This document shows, in pieces, positions 18,512 through 26,598 of a stretch of DNA of 64,000 nucleotides. Within the stretch, counting starts at the first letter, position 1. Each line of letters starts with the position of its first letter. The notes beneath the pieces are model-generated. The model searched no databases. It saw only the letters and a program-made list of their open reading frames with translations, and was not told the origin of the DNA. Where the stretch lies: NCBI RefSeq assembly GCF_016598475.1, contig NZ_JAEMUX010000010.1, positions 62,001 through 126,000 of the forward strand, in the 5' to 3' direction. A program made the position numbers and the translations under genes. Origin of the DNA: Streptomyces adelaidensis. Its GTDB lineage: Bacteria; Actinomycetota; Actinomycetes; Streptomycetales; Streptomycetaceae.

Positions 18512-19252
18512 TTGGCCCGGGAAGTACTGACCGTCTGTCTGCCGCTCCTGGAACCGGGGACGGTCCGTCGGGCGATCGCCGAGGCCATCGCTCCCTTCGA
18601 TCGCAACGCGGAAGGGTCAAAAGCGTCGGAAGAGGAGGACATCGAGCCCGGTGAGTGGGACGCGTGGACTTTGGGCGCGGCCGACCGGGAGTTCTGGGTC
18701 AGGCCCGGATCCGAAGGCGATCCCCGGCTGATCCGGGAATACGAGCCGACGCGCGAGGGACAGACCCATGTCATCCCGCGGGACCGCTGTTCCGGCGGTC
18801 CGGTGGGGATGCTGGACATCGAGGCGCAGAGGTCCCGGGCGGTCGCGGAAGCGAGCGTGCTGTGGCGCGCGTGGGAGGAACTCTCCTCGGGCTTTCCTCC
18901 CGCCCGTAGTCTGGAGGATCTGACAGCTGAGGATCCGGAAGCCTCGGACCGTCGTCCAGGACCGGCGTGGCACCGCTACGCGGCTCAGCCCCTGATGCGT
19001 GCCGTGCTGGGCGACCCCGTCCTGCAATCCCGCTTCGGACAGCGGGCGGTGGGGGACTTCGGCGTCGGACGTGAACTGTTCCTACGCCGAAAGTCATGTG
19101 AAAGCCTCGCCCGTGACGCGCTCCTGACTCTCGACGGCAAGTGGGTTTCCCCGGGTTCCCTGCCGTACGAGGAATACATCGTGTTTTTCAATGCGCATAT
19201 CGACGGGTTGTCCCCGAACGCCGTGGTAGTGAACATCACCTACCACTCGTGA
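18512..19252 (+). CDS. Hypothetical protein, candidate immunity protein for the RHS toxin
   Basis: A 246-residue acidic, soluble-looking protein with no signal peptide or transmembrane helix and no domain I recognise. It begins at a TTG (18512) preceded by GAAAGGGAT, 36 bases after the RHS stop, in the same orientation. In polymorphic toxin loci the gene directly after the toxin tip usually encodes the cognate immunity protein, and this is the only candidate. A strong bidirectional hairpin follows at 19306-19339. Role by position only. Confidence 0.65.
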   Translation: MAREVLTVCLPLLEPGTVRRAIAEAIAPFDRNAEGSKASEEEDIEPGEWDAWTLGAADREFWVRPGSEGDPRLIREYEPTREGQTHVIPRDRCSGGPVGMLDIEAQRSRAVAEASVLWRAWEELSSGFPPARSLEDLTAEDPEASDRRPGPAWHRYAAQPLMRAVLGDPVLQSRFGQRAVGDFGVGRELFLRRKSCESLARDALLTLDGKWVSPGSLPYEEYIVFFNAHIDGLSPNAVVVNITYHS

Positions 19253-19305
19253 CCGAAGCGTGGCTCGCACGGCCCGTGGTCATGTCCCGGCGAGCCGCGC
19301 ACAGA

Positions 19306-19339
19306 CGGGCCGCCCGTTCCTTCGGGAACGGGCGGCCCG
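19306..19339. terminator. Bidirectional hairpin terminator
   Basis: CGGGCCGCCCGTTCC and GGAACGGGCGGCCCG pair perfectly (15 bp) around a TTCG tetraloop, between the convergent immunity-candidate and Cip1-like genes. Confidence 0.85.
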
Positions 19340-19355
19340 GTCACGGAACGTCGTG

Positions 19356-20135
19356 TCAGACGCCGCAGTCCCCGATTCGCTGTCCGCTCACCGCGATGTC
19401 GTCCATCCGCATCTCGAACGCCGCCGGCGCCGGATTCGCCTGGTACAGCTGCCAGCCCAGCTTCAGCTCGTCGAAGGTGGGAAAGACGAAGTCGTCGGCC
19501 GTGCCGCCGTGATTCTTGGTGGAGACGGTCAGGTCGGACTGTTCCACACCATCCAGGTAGACGGTGACGCGGTTGTCGGTGGCGTCGAGGTGGAACTCGA
19601 CGCACTGCCACTCGGCCGCGACCGCCGGGGCGGAGGTCTTCCAGGATGTCCAGTCACCGGTCGGGCCGAGGTCGGACCCGACGCCCCAGAAGTTGCCCTT
19701 GTCCGTCGGGGCGTACTGCCCGCCGAGCGGGCGGACGAGGGTGGGGGAGTCGGTGCCGGAGGCCTCCGCGAGGGTCCAGTGGGCCCAGTCGGGGGCCGTC
19801 GGGAACTCGGTCACACGCAGGCGGAGGCGGGCCCAGAAGCTGTTGCCGGCGGGGGCGAGGCCGGGGAGGACGACGAAGGCGCGTCCGTTGCCCTCGGTGC
19901 GGACGCGGAGTTCGCGGCCGTGACCGGTGGTACTGGGCGCGACGGTCAGGGTGCCGCCCGAAGTGTCGGTGGTCCAGCCTCGGCCCTGGGTGACGGGGCC
20001 GAGGGGGAGGCGGTTGAAGTTCTCCCGCACGAAGGCGTTGTGCGGGGCGGGTGTTGCCGAGGCGGTGGGGGGTATCGCGATCAGGATCGCGGCAGCGGCC
20101 GACAGTGCGGCGGCGGCCTTCCTCAGGGCGTTCAT
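19356..20135 (-). CDS. Secreted Cip1-like / polysaccharide-lyase-like protein
   Basis: A 259-residue exported protein: signal peptide MNALRKAAAALSAAAAILIA with cleavage near PTASA, then a beta-jelly-roll domain containing FVRENFNRLPLGPVTQGRGW, PDWAHWTLAEASGTDSP, WQCVEFHLDATDNRVTVYLD and a closing MRMDDIAVSGQRIGDCG. The pattern resembles fungal and actinobacterial Cip1, a jelly-roll protein related in fold to polysaccharide lyases and induced with cellulases; enzymatic activity of that family is uncertain. The frame is open 17 codons further upstream, but the signal peptide fixes the ATG at 20135. Assignment is from memory of motifs. Confidence 0.65.
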   Translation of the reverse strand: MNALRKAAAALSAAAAILIAIPPTASATPAPHNAFVRENFNRLPLGPVTQGRGWTTDTSGGTLTVAPSTTGHGRELRVRTEGNGRAFVVLPGLAPAGNSFWARLRLRVTEFPTAPDWAHWTLAEASGTDSPTLVRPLGGQYAPTDKGNFWGVGSDLGPTGDWTSWKTSAPAVAAEWQCVEFHLDATDNRVTVYLDGVEQSDLTVSTKNHGGTADDFVFPTFDELKLGWQLYQANPAPAAFEMRMDDIAVSGQRIGDCGV

Positions 20136-20429
20136 GAGGGCAGTCTGTAGCCAACTGCCGCGACAGCCCCAGGAGTCACACAGCATTCAGGCCAGCCGAG
20201 AACTGTGCCAACCTGTTCGCGGCTCTCGGCCGCCGGGAACCAAACCCCGCGAAGCGGCTGTCTCCCTTACGAAGGCGACCGCATACAGGGGCTGTGACTC
20301 CGCCCACACGCGGGAGTCGGGCGGGGACCCGGTCGAGGTAACAACTTCTCTCCGGGCCCTTCCCTCCTGCAATATGACGGACAGCCCATATTCAGCCGCT
20401 CAAGCAAACAACACGCAGGAGTCAGTACC

Positions 20430-20906
20430 GTGACCGAGCAGCCTCAGCAGCCCGCTCAGCCCCCGCAGCCGCCGCAGCCCGGATACGGGTACCCGAACGC
20501 GGCCCCCGGCCAGCCGGGCGCCAACCCCTACGGCGCCCCGCAGGGCGGCGGTTACCAGCAGCCGGGTCCGGGCGCGCCGGGCTACGGCTACCCGCAGCAG
20601 GGCGGCTACCCGCAGGGCGGCGGCTACCAGGCGCCTCCCGGCTCGTACACGGGCGACCCGAACGCCCCGTACGGCTACGACCCCTACGGCCGCCCGTACT
20701 CCGACAAGTCGAAGATCGTCGCGGGCATCCTCTCGCTGTTCCTGGGCTCCTTCGGCGTCGGCCGCTTCTACATCGGTCACGTCGGCCTCGGCCTCGCGCA
20801 GCTCTTCACCTGCGGCGGCTTCGGCATCTGGGCGCTGGTCGACGGCATCATCCTGCTGACCAGCAGCAACACCACGGACTCCAACGGACGTGTCCTGCGT
20901 GGCTGA
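20430..20906 (+). CDS. TM2 domain-containing protein with Gln/Pro/Gly-rich N-terminus
   Basis: A 158-residue protein. Residues 1-90 are a disordered Gln/Pro/Gly/Tyr-rich tract (GYPQQGGYPQGGGY), and the C-terminus is a TM2 domain (PF05154): SDKSKIVAGILSLFLGSFGV, GRFYIGHVGLGLAQL, and WALVDGIILLTSS. TM2 proteins have two helices joined by a short turn; bacterial function is unknown. AGGAG lies 9 bases before the GTG start. It overlaps the DUF2752 gene by 8 bases, and its TM2 domain is closely paralogous to the protein at 21585-21848. Confidence 0.92.
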   Translation: MTEQPQQPAQPPQPPQPGYGYPNAAPGQPGANPYGAPQGGGYQQPGPGAPGYGYPQQGGYPQGGGYQAPPGSYTGDPNAPYGYDPYGRPYSDKSKIVAGILSLFLGSFGVGRFYIGHVGLGLAQLFTCGGFGIWALVDGIILLTSSNTTDSNGRVLRG

Positions 20907-21297
20907 GCGCGGCCTCATCGCTCTCCGGCGCCCGGCGGCGGCCCCCCTCGCGGTGGCCGCCGCCGGCCTGGCGGGCGCCGCGTACCTGTACGGCACCAAC
21001 CCGCACGAGCCCGGCCATCTGCTGCCCCAGTGCCCGTTCCGCTATGTCACGGGGCTGCTCTGCCCCGCCTGCGGCGGCACCCGCATGGCGTACGACCTGA
21101 TGCACGGCCAGTTCGCCGCCGCCTGGCACGACAACCGGGTGCTCCTGCTCGCCGCGCCCTTCGCCCTCGCGCTGCTCGGCCGCTGGTTCGTCGAGGGGCT
21201 GCGCGGCCGCCGCTGGCGGCCCGAACTGAAGCCCCGCACCCAGGCCTTGATCCTGGGCATCGCGGTGACCTGGACGGTCGTCCGCAACCTCCACTGA
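20899..21297 (+). CDS. DUF2752 domain-containing membrane protein
   Basis: A 132-residue protein of DUF2752 (PF10825), recognised by CPFRYVTGLLCPACGGTRM followed by AYDLMHGQF and two or three transmembrane helices. Function unknown. The GTG at 20899 overlaps the end of the TM2 gene, indicating cotranslation; a GTG at 20890 is also in frame. The pairing of TM2 and DUF2752 genes is recurrent in actinobacteria. A small inverted repeat GCGTAA-ATCCC-TTACGC follows the stop and may act as a weak terminator. Confidence 0.9.
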   Translation: MAERGLIALRRPAAAPLAVAAAGLAGAAYLYGTNPHEPGHLLPQCPFRYVTGLLCPACGGTRMAYDLMHGQFAAAWHDNRVLLLAAPFALALLGRWFVEGLRGRRWRPELKPRTQALILGIAVTWTVVRNLH

Positions 21298-21584
21298 GCG
21301 CGTAAATCCCTTACGCCCGCTTTATCTCGCCCAGTTGTCGCAAGTTGGCTTGAACTGGATCACGGAATCGGAACGATCGCTTGCTTCCCCTCCCATCTGT
21401 CCGTTGAGTCTCACTACGCTGCAACGGCGACAGGGGGGATGACGGGGGAATACGTCGTGCTCGATCGTTGGCCGGTATTCGCCGTGCCCGATTGCTGCCG
21501 GTTTTTACCGCGCCTTCTCTCCTGCGATTCCCCCCGAGGCAATCCGCTTCGGTAATTCAGTCAGTACATCCAGGAGTTACTTCC

Positions 21585-21848
21585 ATGACCGTCCCCACCC
21601 CTGACGCTCCGTTCGGCCACGACCCGCAGGGTCGCCCGTACTCCGACAAGTCGAAGATCGTCGCCGGCATTCTCCAGCTCTTCCTCGGCACGCTCGGCAT
21701 CGGTCGTTTCTACGTCGGTTCCGTCGGCGTGGGCGTCGCCCAGCTCCTCACCTGCGGTGGTCTGGGCCTCTGGTCCCTGATCGACGGCATCCTGTTCCTC
21801 ACGAGCAACGACCGCACCGACTCGCAGGGCCGTGTCCTGCGCGGCTGA
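21585..21848 (+). CDS. TM2 domain-containing protein
   Basis: An 87-residue TM2 protein with the same core as its neighbour 700 bases upstream (RPYSDKSKIVAGILQLFLG, IGRFYVGSVGVGVAQLL, WSLIDGILFLTS, and the shared tail GRVLRG) but almost no N-terminal extension. CAGGAG is 9-10 bases before the ATG. The 287-base gap upstream (21298-21584) probably holds its own promoter; it contains no gene I can support. A tandem duplicate that diverged is the simplest origin. Confidence 0.92.
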   Translation: MTVPTPDAPFGHDPQGRPYSDKSKIVAGILQLFLGTLGIGRFYVGSVGVGVAQLLTCGGLGLWSLIDGILFLTSNDRTDSQGRVLRG

Positions 21849-21883
21849 TCGTGCTGCGGATCGCCGTGAGGTGATCGACCGAA

Positions 21884-21937
21884 GGGCCTCGTTCCACCGC
21901 GGAGCTTCCTCCAAAGCTCCGCGCGGGGACGAGGCCC
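21884..21937 (+). terminator. Nested hairpin terminator after the TM2 gene
   Basis: Outer arms GGGCCTCGT (21884-21892) and ACGAGGCCC (21929-21937) enclose inner arms CGCGGAGCTT (21898-21907) and AAGCTCCGCG (21914-21923), forming one long stem-loop 36 bases after the stop codon. Confidence 0.8.
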
Positions 21938-22011
21938 TCGTGCGTGCGGAGGCGCGTGCGGAGCCGTGCGGAGCGCCCGCCGCGAACGCGTACGGCTCGC
22001 AGCGCGAACGC

Positions 22012-22043
22012 GTACGGCCCGCAGGCGGACCTGCGGGCCGTAC
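22012..22043 (-). terminator. Hairpin terminator after sdhB
   Basis: GTACGGCCCGCAGG and CCTGCGGGCCGTAC form a perfect 14-bp stem with a 4-base loop, 34 bases beyond the sdhB stop on the minus strand. It is preceded by two direct copies of GCGAACGCGTACGGC (21992-22018 region). Confidence 0.8.
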
Positions 22044-22077
22044 ACGGACTTGCTGACCTGCTGATCCGACGGACGGA

Positions 22078-22839
22078 TCAGAAGCGGCGCGTGATGAGCG
22101 CCCGCTTCACCTCCTGGATCGCCTTCGTGACCTCGATACCGCGCGGACAGGCGTCCGTGCAGTTGAAGGTGGTGCGGCAACGCCACACGCCGTCCTTGTC
22201 GTTCAGGATCTCCAGGCGCTGCTCACCGGCCTCGTCACGCGAGTCGAAGATGAAGCGGTGGGCGTTGACGATCGCGGCCGGACCGAAGTACTGGCCGTCG
22301 TTCCAGAACACCGGGCACGAGGACGTGCACGCGGCACAGAGGATGCACTTCGTGGTGTCGTCGAAGCGCTCGCGGTCCTCGGCGCTCTGGAAGCGCTCAC
22401 GCGTCGGCTCGTTGGTGTCCTTCGTGATCAGGAAGGGCATCACGTCCCGGTACGCCTGGAAGAACGGCTCCATGTCCACGACCAGGTCCTTCAGGACCGT
22501 GAGGCCCTTTATGGGCTCGACCGTGATCGGCTTCTCGGGGTTGATGTCCTTGATCAGCGTCTTGCAGGCCAGACGGTTCTTGCCGTTGATCCGCATGGCG
22601 TCCGAACCGCAGATGCCGTGCGCGCAGGAGCGGCGGAAGGTGAGGGTGCCGTCCTCGTCCCACTTGATCTTGTGCAGACCGTCGAGGACGCGCTCCTTGG
22701 GGTCGATCTCCAGGACGAAGTCCTGCCAGCTCGCCTCGGCCGCGACCTCGGGGTTGAAGCGGCGCACGCGGAACGTGACCGTGATGTACGGGGAGGCGGC
22801 GGAATCCGCCTCGACCTTGTCCAGAACAGGGGTAGCCAT
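22078..22839 (-). CDS. sdhB: Succinate dehydrogenase iron-sulfur subunit
   Basis: A 253-residue SdhB of complex II, passing electrons from FAD to quinone through three clusters. Cysteine motifs are CAHGICGSDAM for the [2Fe-2S] centre (with the fourth ligand in ACKTL), CILCAACTSSCPVFW and CRTTFNCTDACPRGIEV for the [4Fe-4S] and [3Fe-4S] centres. Its ATG overlaps the sdhA stop by one base (TGATG), so the subunits are translationally coupled. Last gene of sdhCDAB on the minus strand; a perfect hairpin terminator follows. Confidence 0.98.
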   Translation of the reverse strand: MATPVLDKVEADSAASPYITVTFRVRRFNPEVAAEASWQDFVLEIDPKERVLDGLHKIKWDEDGTLTFRRSCAHGICGSDAMRINGKNRLACKTLIKDINPEKPITVEPIKGLTVLKDLVVDMEPFFQAYRDVMPFLITKDTNEPTRERFQSAEDRERFDDTTKCILCAACTSSCPVFWNDGQYFGPAAIVNAHRFIFDSRDEAGEQRLEILNDKDGVWRCRTTFNCTDACPRGIEVTKAIQEVKRALITRRF

Positions 22840-24593
22840 CAGTACTTACGCTCCATCGGCTGGTAGCGGGTCTGGACGACCGGCTTGTAGTCGAGACGGA
22901 TCGACTCGGCGCCGTCGTCGCCCACCTCGCGGTACGCCATGGTGTGGCGCATGAAGTTGACGTCGTCGCGGTTCGGGTAGTCCTCGCGGTAGTGACCGCC
23001 GCGGGACTCCTTGCGGGCGAGGGCGGAGACGGCCATGACCTCGGCCAGGTCGAGCAGGTTGCCCAGCTCGACGGCCTCCAGCAGGTCCGTGTTGAACCGC
23101 CTGCCCTTGTCCTGGATCGAGACGTTCTTGTAGCGCTCGCGGAGGTCCGCGATCTTCTCCACCGCCGTCTTGATCGTCTGCTCGGTGCGGAACACCATGA
23201 CGTTCGCGTCCATGGTCTCCTGCAGCTCACGGCGGAGTTCCGCCACGCGCTCGTTGCCCGTGGCGGTACGCAGCCGCTCGATCTGCTCGACGACCAGGGA
23301 CTCCGGGTTCTCCGGCAGCTCGACGAAGTCGGCCTTCTGGGAGTAGTTCGCGGCGGCGATACCGGCCCGCTTGCCGAACACGTTGATGTCCAGCAGCGAG
23401 TTCGTGCCGAGGCGGTTGGCGCCGTGCACCGACACGCAGGCCACCTCACCGGCGGCGTACAGGCCCGGGACGACCGTGGTGTTGTCCGTCAGGACCTCAC
23501 CCTCGACGTTGGTCGGGATGCCGCCCATGGCGTAGTGCGCCGTCGGCTGGATCGGGATCGGGTCCGTGTAGGGCTCGATACCGAGGTACGTACGCGCGAA
23601 CTCGGTGATGTCCGGGAGCTTGGCGTCGAGCTGCTCCGGCGGGAGGTGCGTCAGGTCGAGGTAGACATGGTCGCCCTCGGGGCCGCAGCCACGGCCTTCG
23701 CGGATCTCCGTGTAGATGGAGCGGGAGACGACGTCACGGGACGCGAGGTCCTTCATGACCGGCGCGTACTTCTCCATGAAGCGCTCGCCGTCCTTGTTGC
23801 GGAGGATGCCGCCCTCACCGCGGGCGCCCTCCGTCAGCAGGATGCCCATGCGCCAGATGCCGGTCGGGTGGAACTGGAAGAACTCCATGTCCTCCAGCGG
23901 CAGACCCCGGCGGTAGACGGCCGCCTGGCCGTCACCGGTCAGCGTGTGCGCGTTCGACGTCACCTTGAAGAACTTGCCGGTGCCGCCGGACGCGTAGATC
24001 ACGGCCTTCGCCTGGAAGACGTGGATCTCGCCGGTCGCCAGCTCGTACGCCACGACACCGGCGGACTTCTTGACGCCGTCGACCTCGACGAGCAGCTGGT
24101 CGAGGACGTAGAACTCGTTGAAGAACTCCACGCCGTGCTTCACGCAGTTCTGGTACAGCGTCTGGAGGATCATGTGGCCGGTGCGGTCGGCCGCGTAGCA
24201 GGAGCGGCGGACCGGGGCCTCGCCGTGGTTCCGGCTGTGACCGCCGAAGCGGCGCTGGTCGATCGTGCCGTTGGGCGTCCGGTTGAACGGCAGGCCCATC
24301 TTCTCCAGGTCGAGGACGGAGTCGATGGCCTCCTTCGCCAGGATCTCGGCGGCGTCCTGGTCGACCAGGTAGTCACCGCCCTTGACCGTGTCGAAGGTGT
24401 GCCACTCCCAGTTGTCCTCCTCCACGTTGGCGAGCGCGGCGGCCATGCCGCCCTGCGCGGCGCCCGTGTGGGAGCGGGTGGGGTACAGCTTGGTCAGCAC
24501 GGCGGTACGGCTGCGCTGCGTCGACTCGATGGCCGCGCGCATGCCGGCGCCGCCGGCGCCGACGATGACGGTGTCGTACTTGTGGATCTTCAT
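22839..24593 (-). CDS. sdhA: Succinate dehydrogenase flavoprotein subunit
   Basis: A 584-residue SdhA that oxidises succinate to fumarate with covalently bound FAD on the cytoplasmic face of the membrane. Visible are the dinucleotide fold [10 protein letters not shown] (about residue 12), the flavinylation region [15 protein letters not shown] with its His, the active-site [19 protein letters not shown], and [10 protein letters not shown]. The length is normal for actinobacterial SdhA. The start at 24593 gives [15 protein letters not shown], the family N-terminus; the frame is open upstream but without homology. It lies 23 bases after sdhD. Confidence 0.98.
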   Translation of the reverse strand: MKIHKYDTVIVGAGGAGMRAAIESTQRSRTAVLTKLYPTRSHTGAAQGGMAAALANVEEDNWEWHTFDTVKGGDYLVDQDAAEILAKEAIDSVLDLEKMGLPFNRTPNGTIDQRRFGGHSRNHGEAPVRRSCYAADRTGHMILQTLYQNCVKHGVEFFNEFYVLDQLLVEVDGVKKSAGVVAYELATGEIHVFQAKAVIYASGGTGKFFKVTSNAHTLTGDGQAAVYRRGLPLEDMEFFQFHPTGIWRMGILLTEGARGEGGILRNKDGERFMEKYAPVMKDLASRDVVSRSIYTEIREGRGCGPEGDHVYLDLTHLPPEQLDAKLPDITEFARTYLGIEPYTDPIPIQPTAHYAMGGIPTNVEGEVLTDNTTVVPGLYAAGEVACVSVHGANRLGTNSLLDINVFGKRAGIAAANYSQKADFVELPENPESLVVEQIERLRTATGNERVAELRRELQETMDANVMVFRTEQTIKTAVEKIADLRERYKNVSIQDKGRRFNTDLLEAVELGNLLDLAEVMAVSALARKESRGGHYREDYPNRDDVNFMRHTMAYREVGDDGAESIRLDYKPVVQTRYQPMERKY

Positions 24594-24616
24594 GATCGGT
24601 TGCCTCAGCCCCGTGC

Positions 24617-25108
24617 CTATCGGATGTTCGGGTCGAAGGTGAAGATCACCAGCGTGCCCAGCAGGATGGTGAACACCGTGGCGGTGTAGAGCAGGCCCTT
24701 CAGCCACAGGCGGGTGCTCGGGCGCTCGGCGTAGTCGTTGATGACCGTGCGCAGGCCGTTGGCGCCGTGCAGCATCGCGAGCCAGAGCATCAGCAGATCC
24801 CAGGTCTGCCAGAACGGGGACGCCCAGCGGCCCGCGACGAACGCGAAGCCGATCTTGGAGACGCCGCCGTCGAGGACGAGCTGGATGAGCAGGTGGCCGA
24901 TGACCAGGACGACCAGCACGATCCCGGACAGTCGCATGAACAGCCACGCGATCATCTCGAAGTTGCCGCGGGTCGACTTCGGGGTCTTCTTGGTGCGCTT
25001 GCGGGGCGGCTCGATGAAGGGAGCCGGGTTGTCGGGGCTGTAGCCCGACAGCGCGCCGGCGCCCTCGACGGGGCCGATGCCGGATGCGGTGGTTTCAGTG
25101 GCGGACAT
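24617..25108 (-). CDS. sdhD: Succinate dehydrogenase hydrophobic membrane anchor subunit
   Basis: A 163-residue anchor with a charged N-terminal tail and three helices ([60 protein letters not shown]). The histidine in VIGHLLIQ and the [13 protein letters not shown] segment fit the haem- and quinone-binding anchor family. Five bases separate it from sdhC. Confidence 0.95.
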   Translation of the reverse strand: MSATETTASGIGPVEGAGALSGYSPDNPAPFIEPPRKRTKKTPKSTRGNFEMIAWLFMRLSGIVLVVLVIGHLLIQLVLDGGVSKIGFAFVAGRWASPFWQTWDLLMLWLAMLHGANGLRTVINDYAERPSTRLWLKGLLYTATVFTILLGTLVIFTFDPNIR

Positions 25109-25113
25109 CTGCC

Positions 25114-25494
25114 TCAGCTCCCGAAGACTTCACGGACGGCGTGGCCGAGGACGGGATACAGGGCCCCGGCCATCAGCACGAGCCAGAGGCCGACGACCGA
25201 CCAGAGCATCGTCTTCTGGTGACGGGGGCCGTTCGACCAGAAGTCGACGGCGATGACCCGAAGGCCGTTCAGCGCGTGGAAGAGGATGGCGGCGACGAGG
25301 CCGTACTCCAGCAGCGCGACGATCGGCGTCTTGTACGTGGCCACGACCTTGTCGTACGCGTCGGGGGAGACACGGACGAGAGCGGTGTCCAGCACATGTA
25401 CGAACAGGAAGAAGAAGATGAGGACGCCGGTGACTCGATGAGCCACCCAGGACCACATTCCTTCCCGGCCGCGGTACAGCGTTCCAGCCGGCAC
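25114..25494 (-). CDS. sdhC: Succinate dehydrogenase cytochrome b subunit
   Basis: A 126-residue cytochrome b556-type anchor: MPAGTLYRGREGMWSWVAHR at the start, three helices (VTGVLIFFFLFVHVLDTAL, LLEYGLVAAILFHALNGLRV, MLWSVVGLWLVLMAGALYPV) and the haem-ligand candidate histidines in FVHVLD and LFHALNG. The GTG at 25494 is preferred over an in-frame start at 25569 because GGAGGG sits 7-8 bases before it and because the family begins MPAGTLYRG. It heads sdhCDAB. I see no confident promoter boxes or Rex-type operator in the 250 bases upstream. Confidence 0.95.
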   Translation of the reverse strand: MPAGTLYRGREGMWSWVAHRVTGVLIFFFLFVHVLDTALVRVSPDAYDKVVATYKTPIVALLEYGLVAAILFHALNGLRVIAVDFWSNGPRHQKTMLWSVVGLWLVLMAGALYPVLGHAVREVFGS

Positions 25495-25709
25495 GGAAGA
25501 ACCCTCCGGGAGCGGGGATTGGGGCCGGCCGGCTTCTGTGTCGGTCTGACCCGGCCGGGTACGGTCCACCGGCCCCGGCCATCGTAGCCATCAGTGTCAG
25601 CGGCGCTTAAGCGGGGATGGGGGGTGTGATCAAACTGGCATGCAAAGGTGCACGTAAGGGTGAGTACCGGGCGGCATCCGAGGTGGGTTTTGCCGTGGAT
25701 TGCCGGGTG

Positions 25710-25752
25710 CGGGTTCGTCGTGGCTGTTCGCGCGGTTCCCCGCGCCCCTTCT
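25710..25752 (-). repeat. Dispersed Streptomyces intergenic repeat, copy 2 (inverted)
   Basis: The reverse complement reads GAAGGGGCGCGGGGAACCGC followed by GCGAACAGCCACGACGAACC, matching the element downstream of the first BMP lipoprotein gene. It abuts the 3' end of the OHCU decarboxylase gene. Confidence 0.6.
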
Positions 25753-26377
25753 AATGCGCGGCGGCGGCTGAAAAGTTCCCCACCAGGCGCGTCAGCCTGC
25801 CCCTCGCCAGGCGCCGCAGTTCCTCCGCCACCACCACCCGCTCCTCCTCCGGATCGTTCGTCAACCGTGACCGGATGCCCTCCAGGGTGCGGTCGAGGAG
25901 TTCGGCCGGGGGTGCGGCGGGCAGGGCGATGACGAATACGTGGCCGAAGCGGGCCTCGTAGGCGGCGTGGGCGGCGTTCAGGGCGGTGTGGGCGACTCCG
26001 TAGATGTCGTCCGGGAGGGCGGGGAGGGACTCGCCGGCCAGGGCCTCGGCGGAATCGACGCTGGTCAGGTCGTACGCGGCTTCGTCGGAGGCGGCGAGGA
26101 GGGCGTCGAGGTCGGGGTAGGGGCGGTGCTCGGCGAGGCGGTGCGCCCAGCGGAGGCTGCGCAGGCAGGTGAGGAGGGCCTGCCGGGTGGCCTCGGCGGG
26201 GGCGTGGTTGAACTGCTCCAGGGCCGACGGGCCGGGGGTGTGGGCCTGCTCCGGTATGGCGACCTGGCCGGGGAGGTGGGGGAGACGGTGCGGAGGCAGC
26301 GTGGGTCCTCGGCGGTGCGTAGGGGTCGGCAGGGCAGGCTGAGCGAGATGTGCCACCACGTTATCGAGGCGGGTCAT
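25751..26377 (-). CDS. 2-oxo-4-hydroxy-4-carboxy-5-ureidoimidazoline (OHCU) decarboxylase
   Basis: A 208-residue protein whose C-terminal 155 residues match OHCU decarboxylase (PF09349), the last step from urate oxidation to S-allantoin: LEQFNHAPAEATRQALLTCL, RWAHRLAEHRPYPDLDALLA, ARFGHVFVIA and a terminal helix RLTNDPEEERVVVAEELRRL. The first ~50 residues are Pro/His-rich and not part of the domain, so a later start is possible. No other purine-catabolism gene is adjacent. Confidence 0.85.
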   Translation of the reverse strand: MTRLDNVVAHLAQPALPTPTHRRGPTLPPHRLPHLPGQVAIPEQAHTPGPSALEQFNHAPAEATRQALLTCLRSLRWAHRLAEHRPYPDLDALLAASDEAAYDLTSVDSAEALAGESLPALPDDIYGVAHTALNAAHAAYEARFGHVFVIALPAAPPAELLDRTLEGIRSRLTNDPEEERVVVAEELRRLARGRLTRLVGNFSAAAAH

Positions 26378-26598
26378 GAGCTGTCCGTTCGATGCCCGAA
26401 ATTCACCCGAACGGGAGAGTTTCGGAACCTGTGGTGGACGGATGAGGCGGTTGGTCGTCGTAGGTTCGAGAAGGCGACTCGGGAGAGGAGCCGGGCGCGA
26501 AGCCGAGTGGCGGACCGGAGTGGGATCGGGGGAGAGTGCGGACGAGAGGTGCGTGAGATGTCGTGGATTCTGATCGGGACCGGGGCCGGGGGCGAATC

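Noticed and set aside
25495..25750. Rex (redox) operator upstream of sdhC
   Set aside because: No TGTGAAC-N-GTTCACA-like palindrome was found in the sdh leader.
26378..26598. DasR operator upstream of the GH20 hexosaminidase
   Set aside because: No TGGTCTAGACCA-like sequence; the nearby GGTGG tracts are not palindromic.
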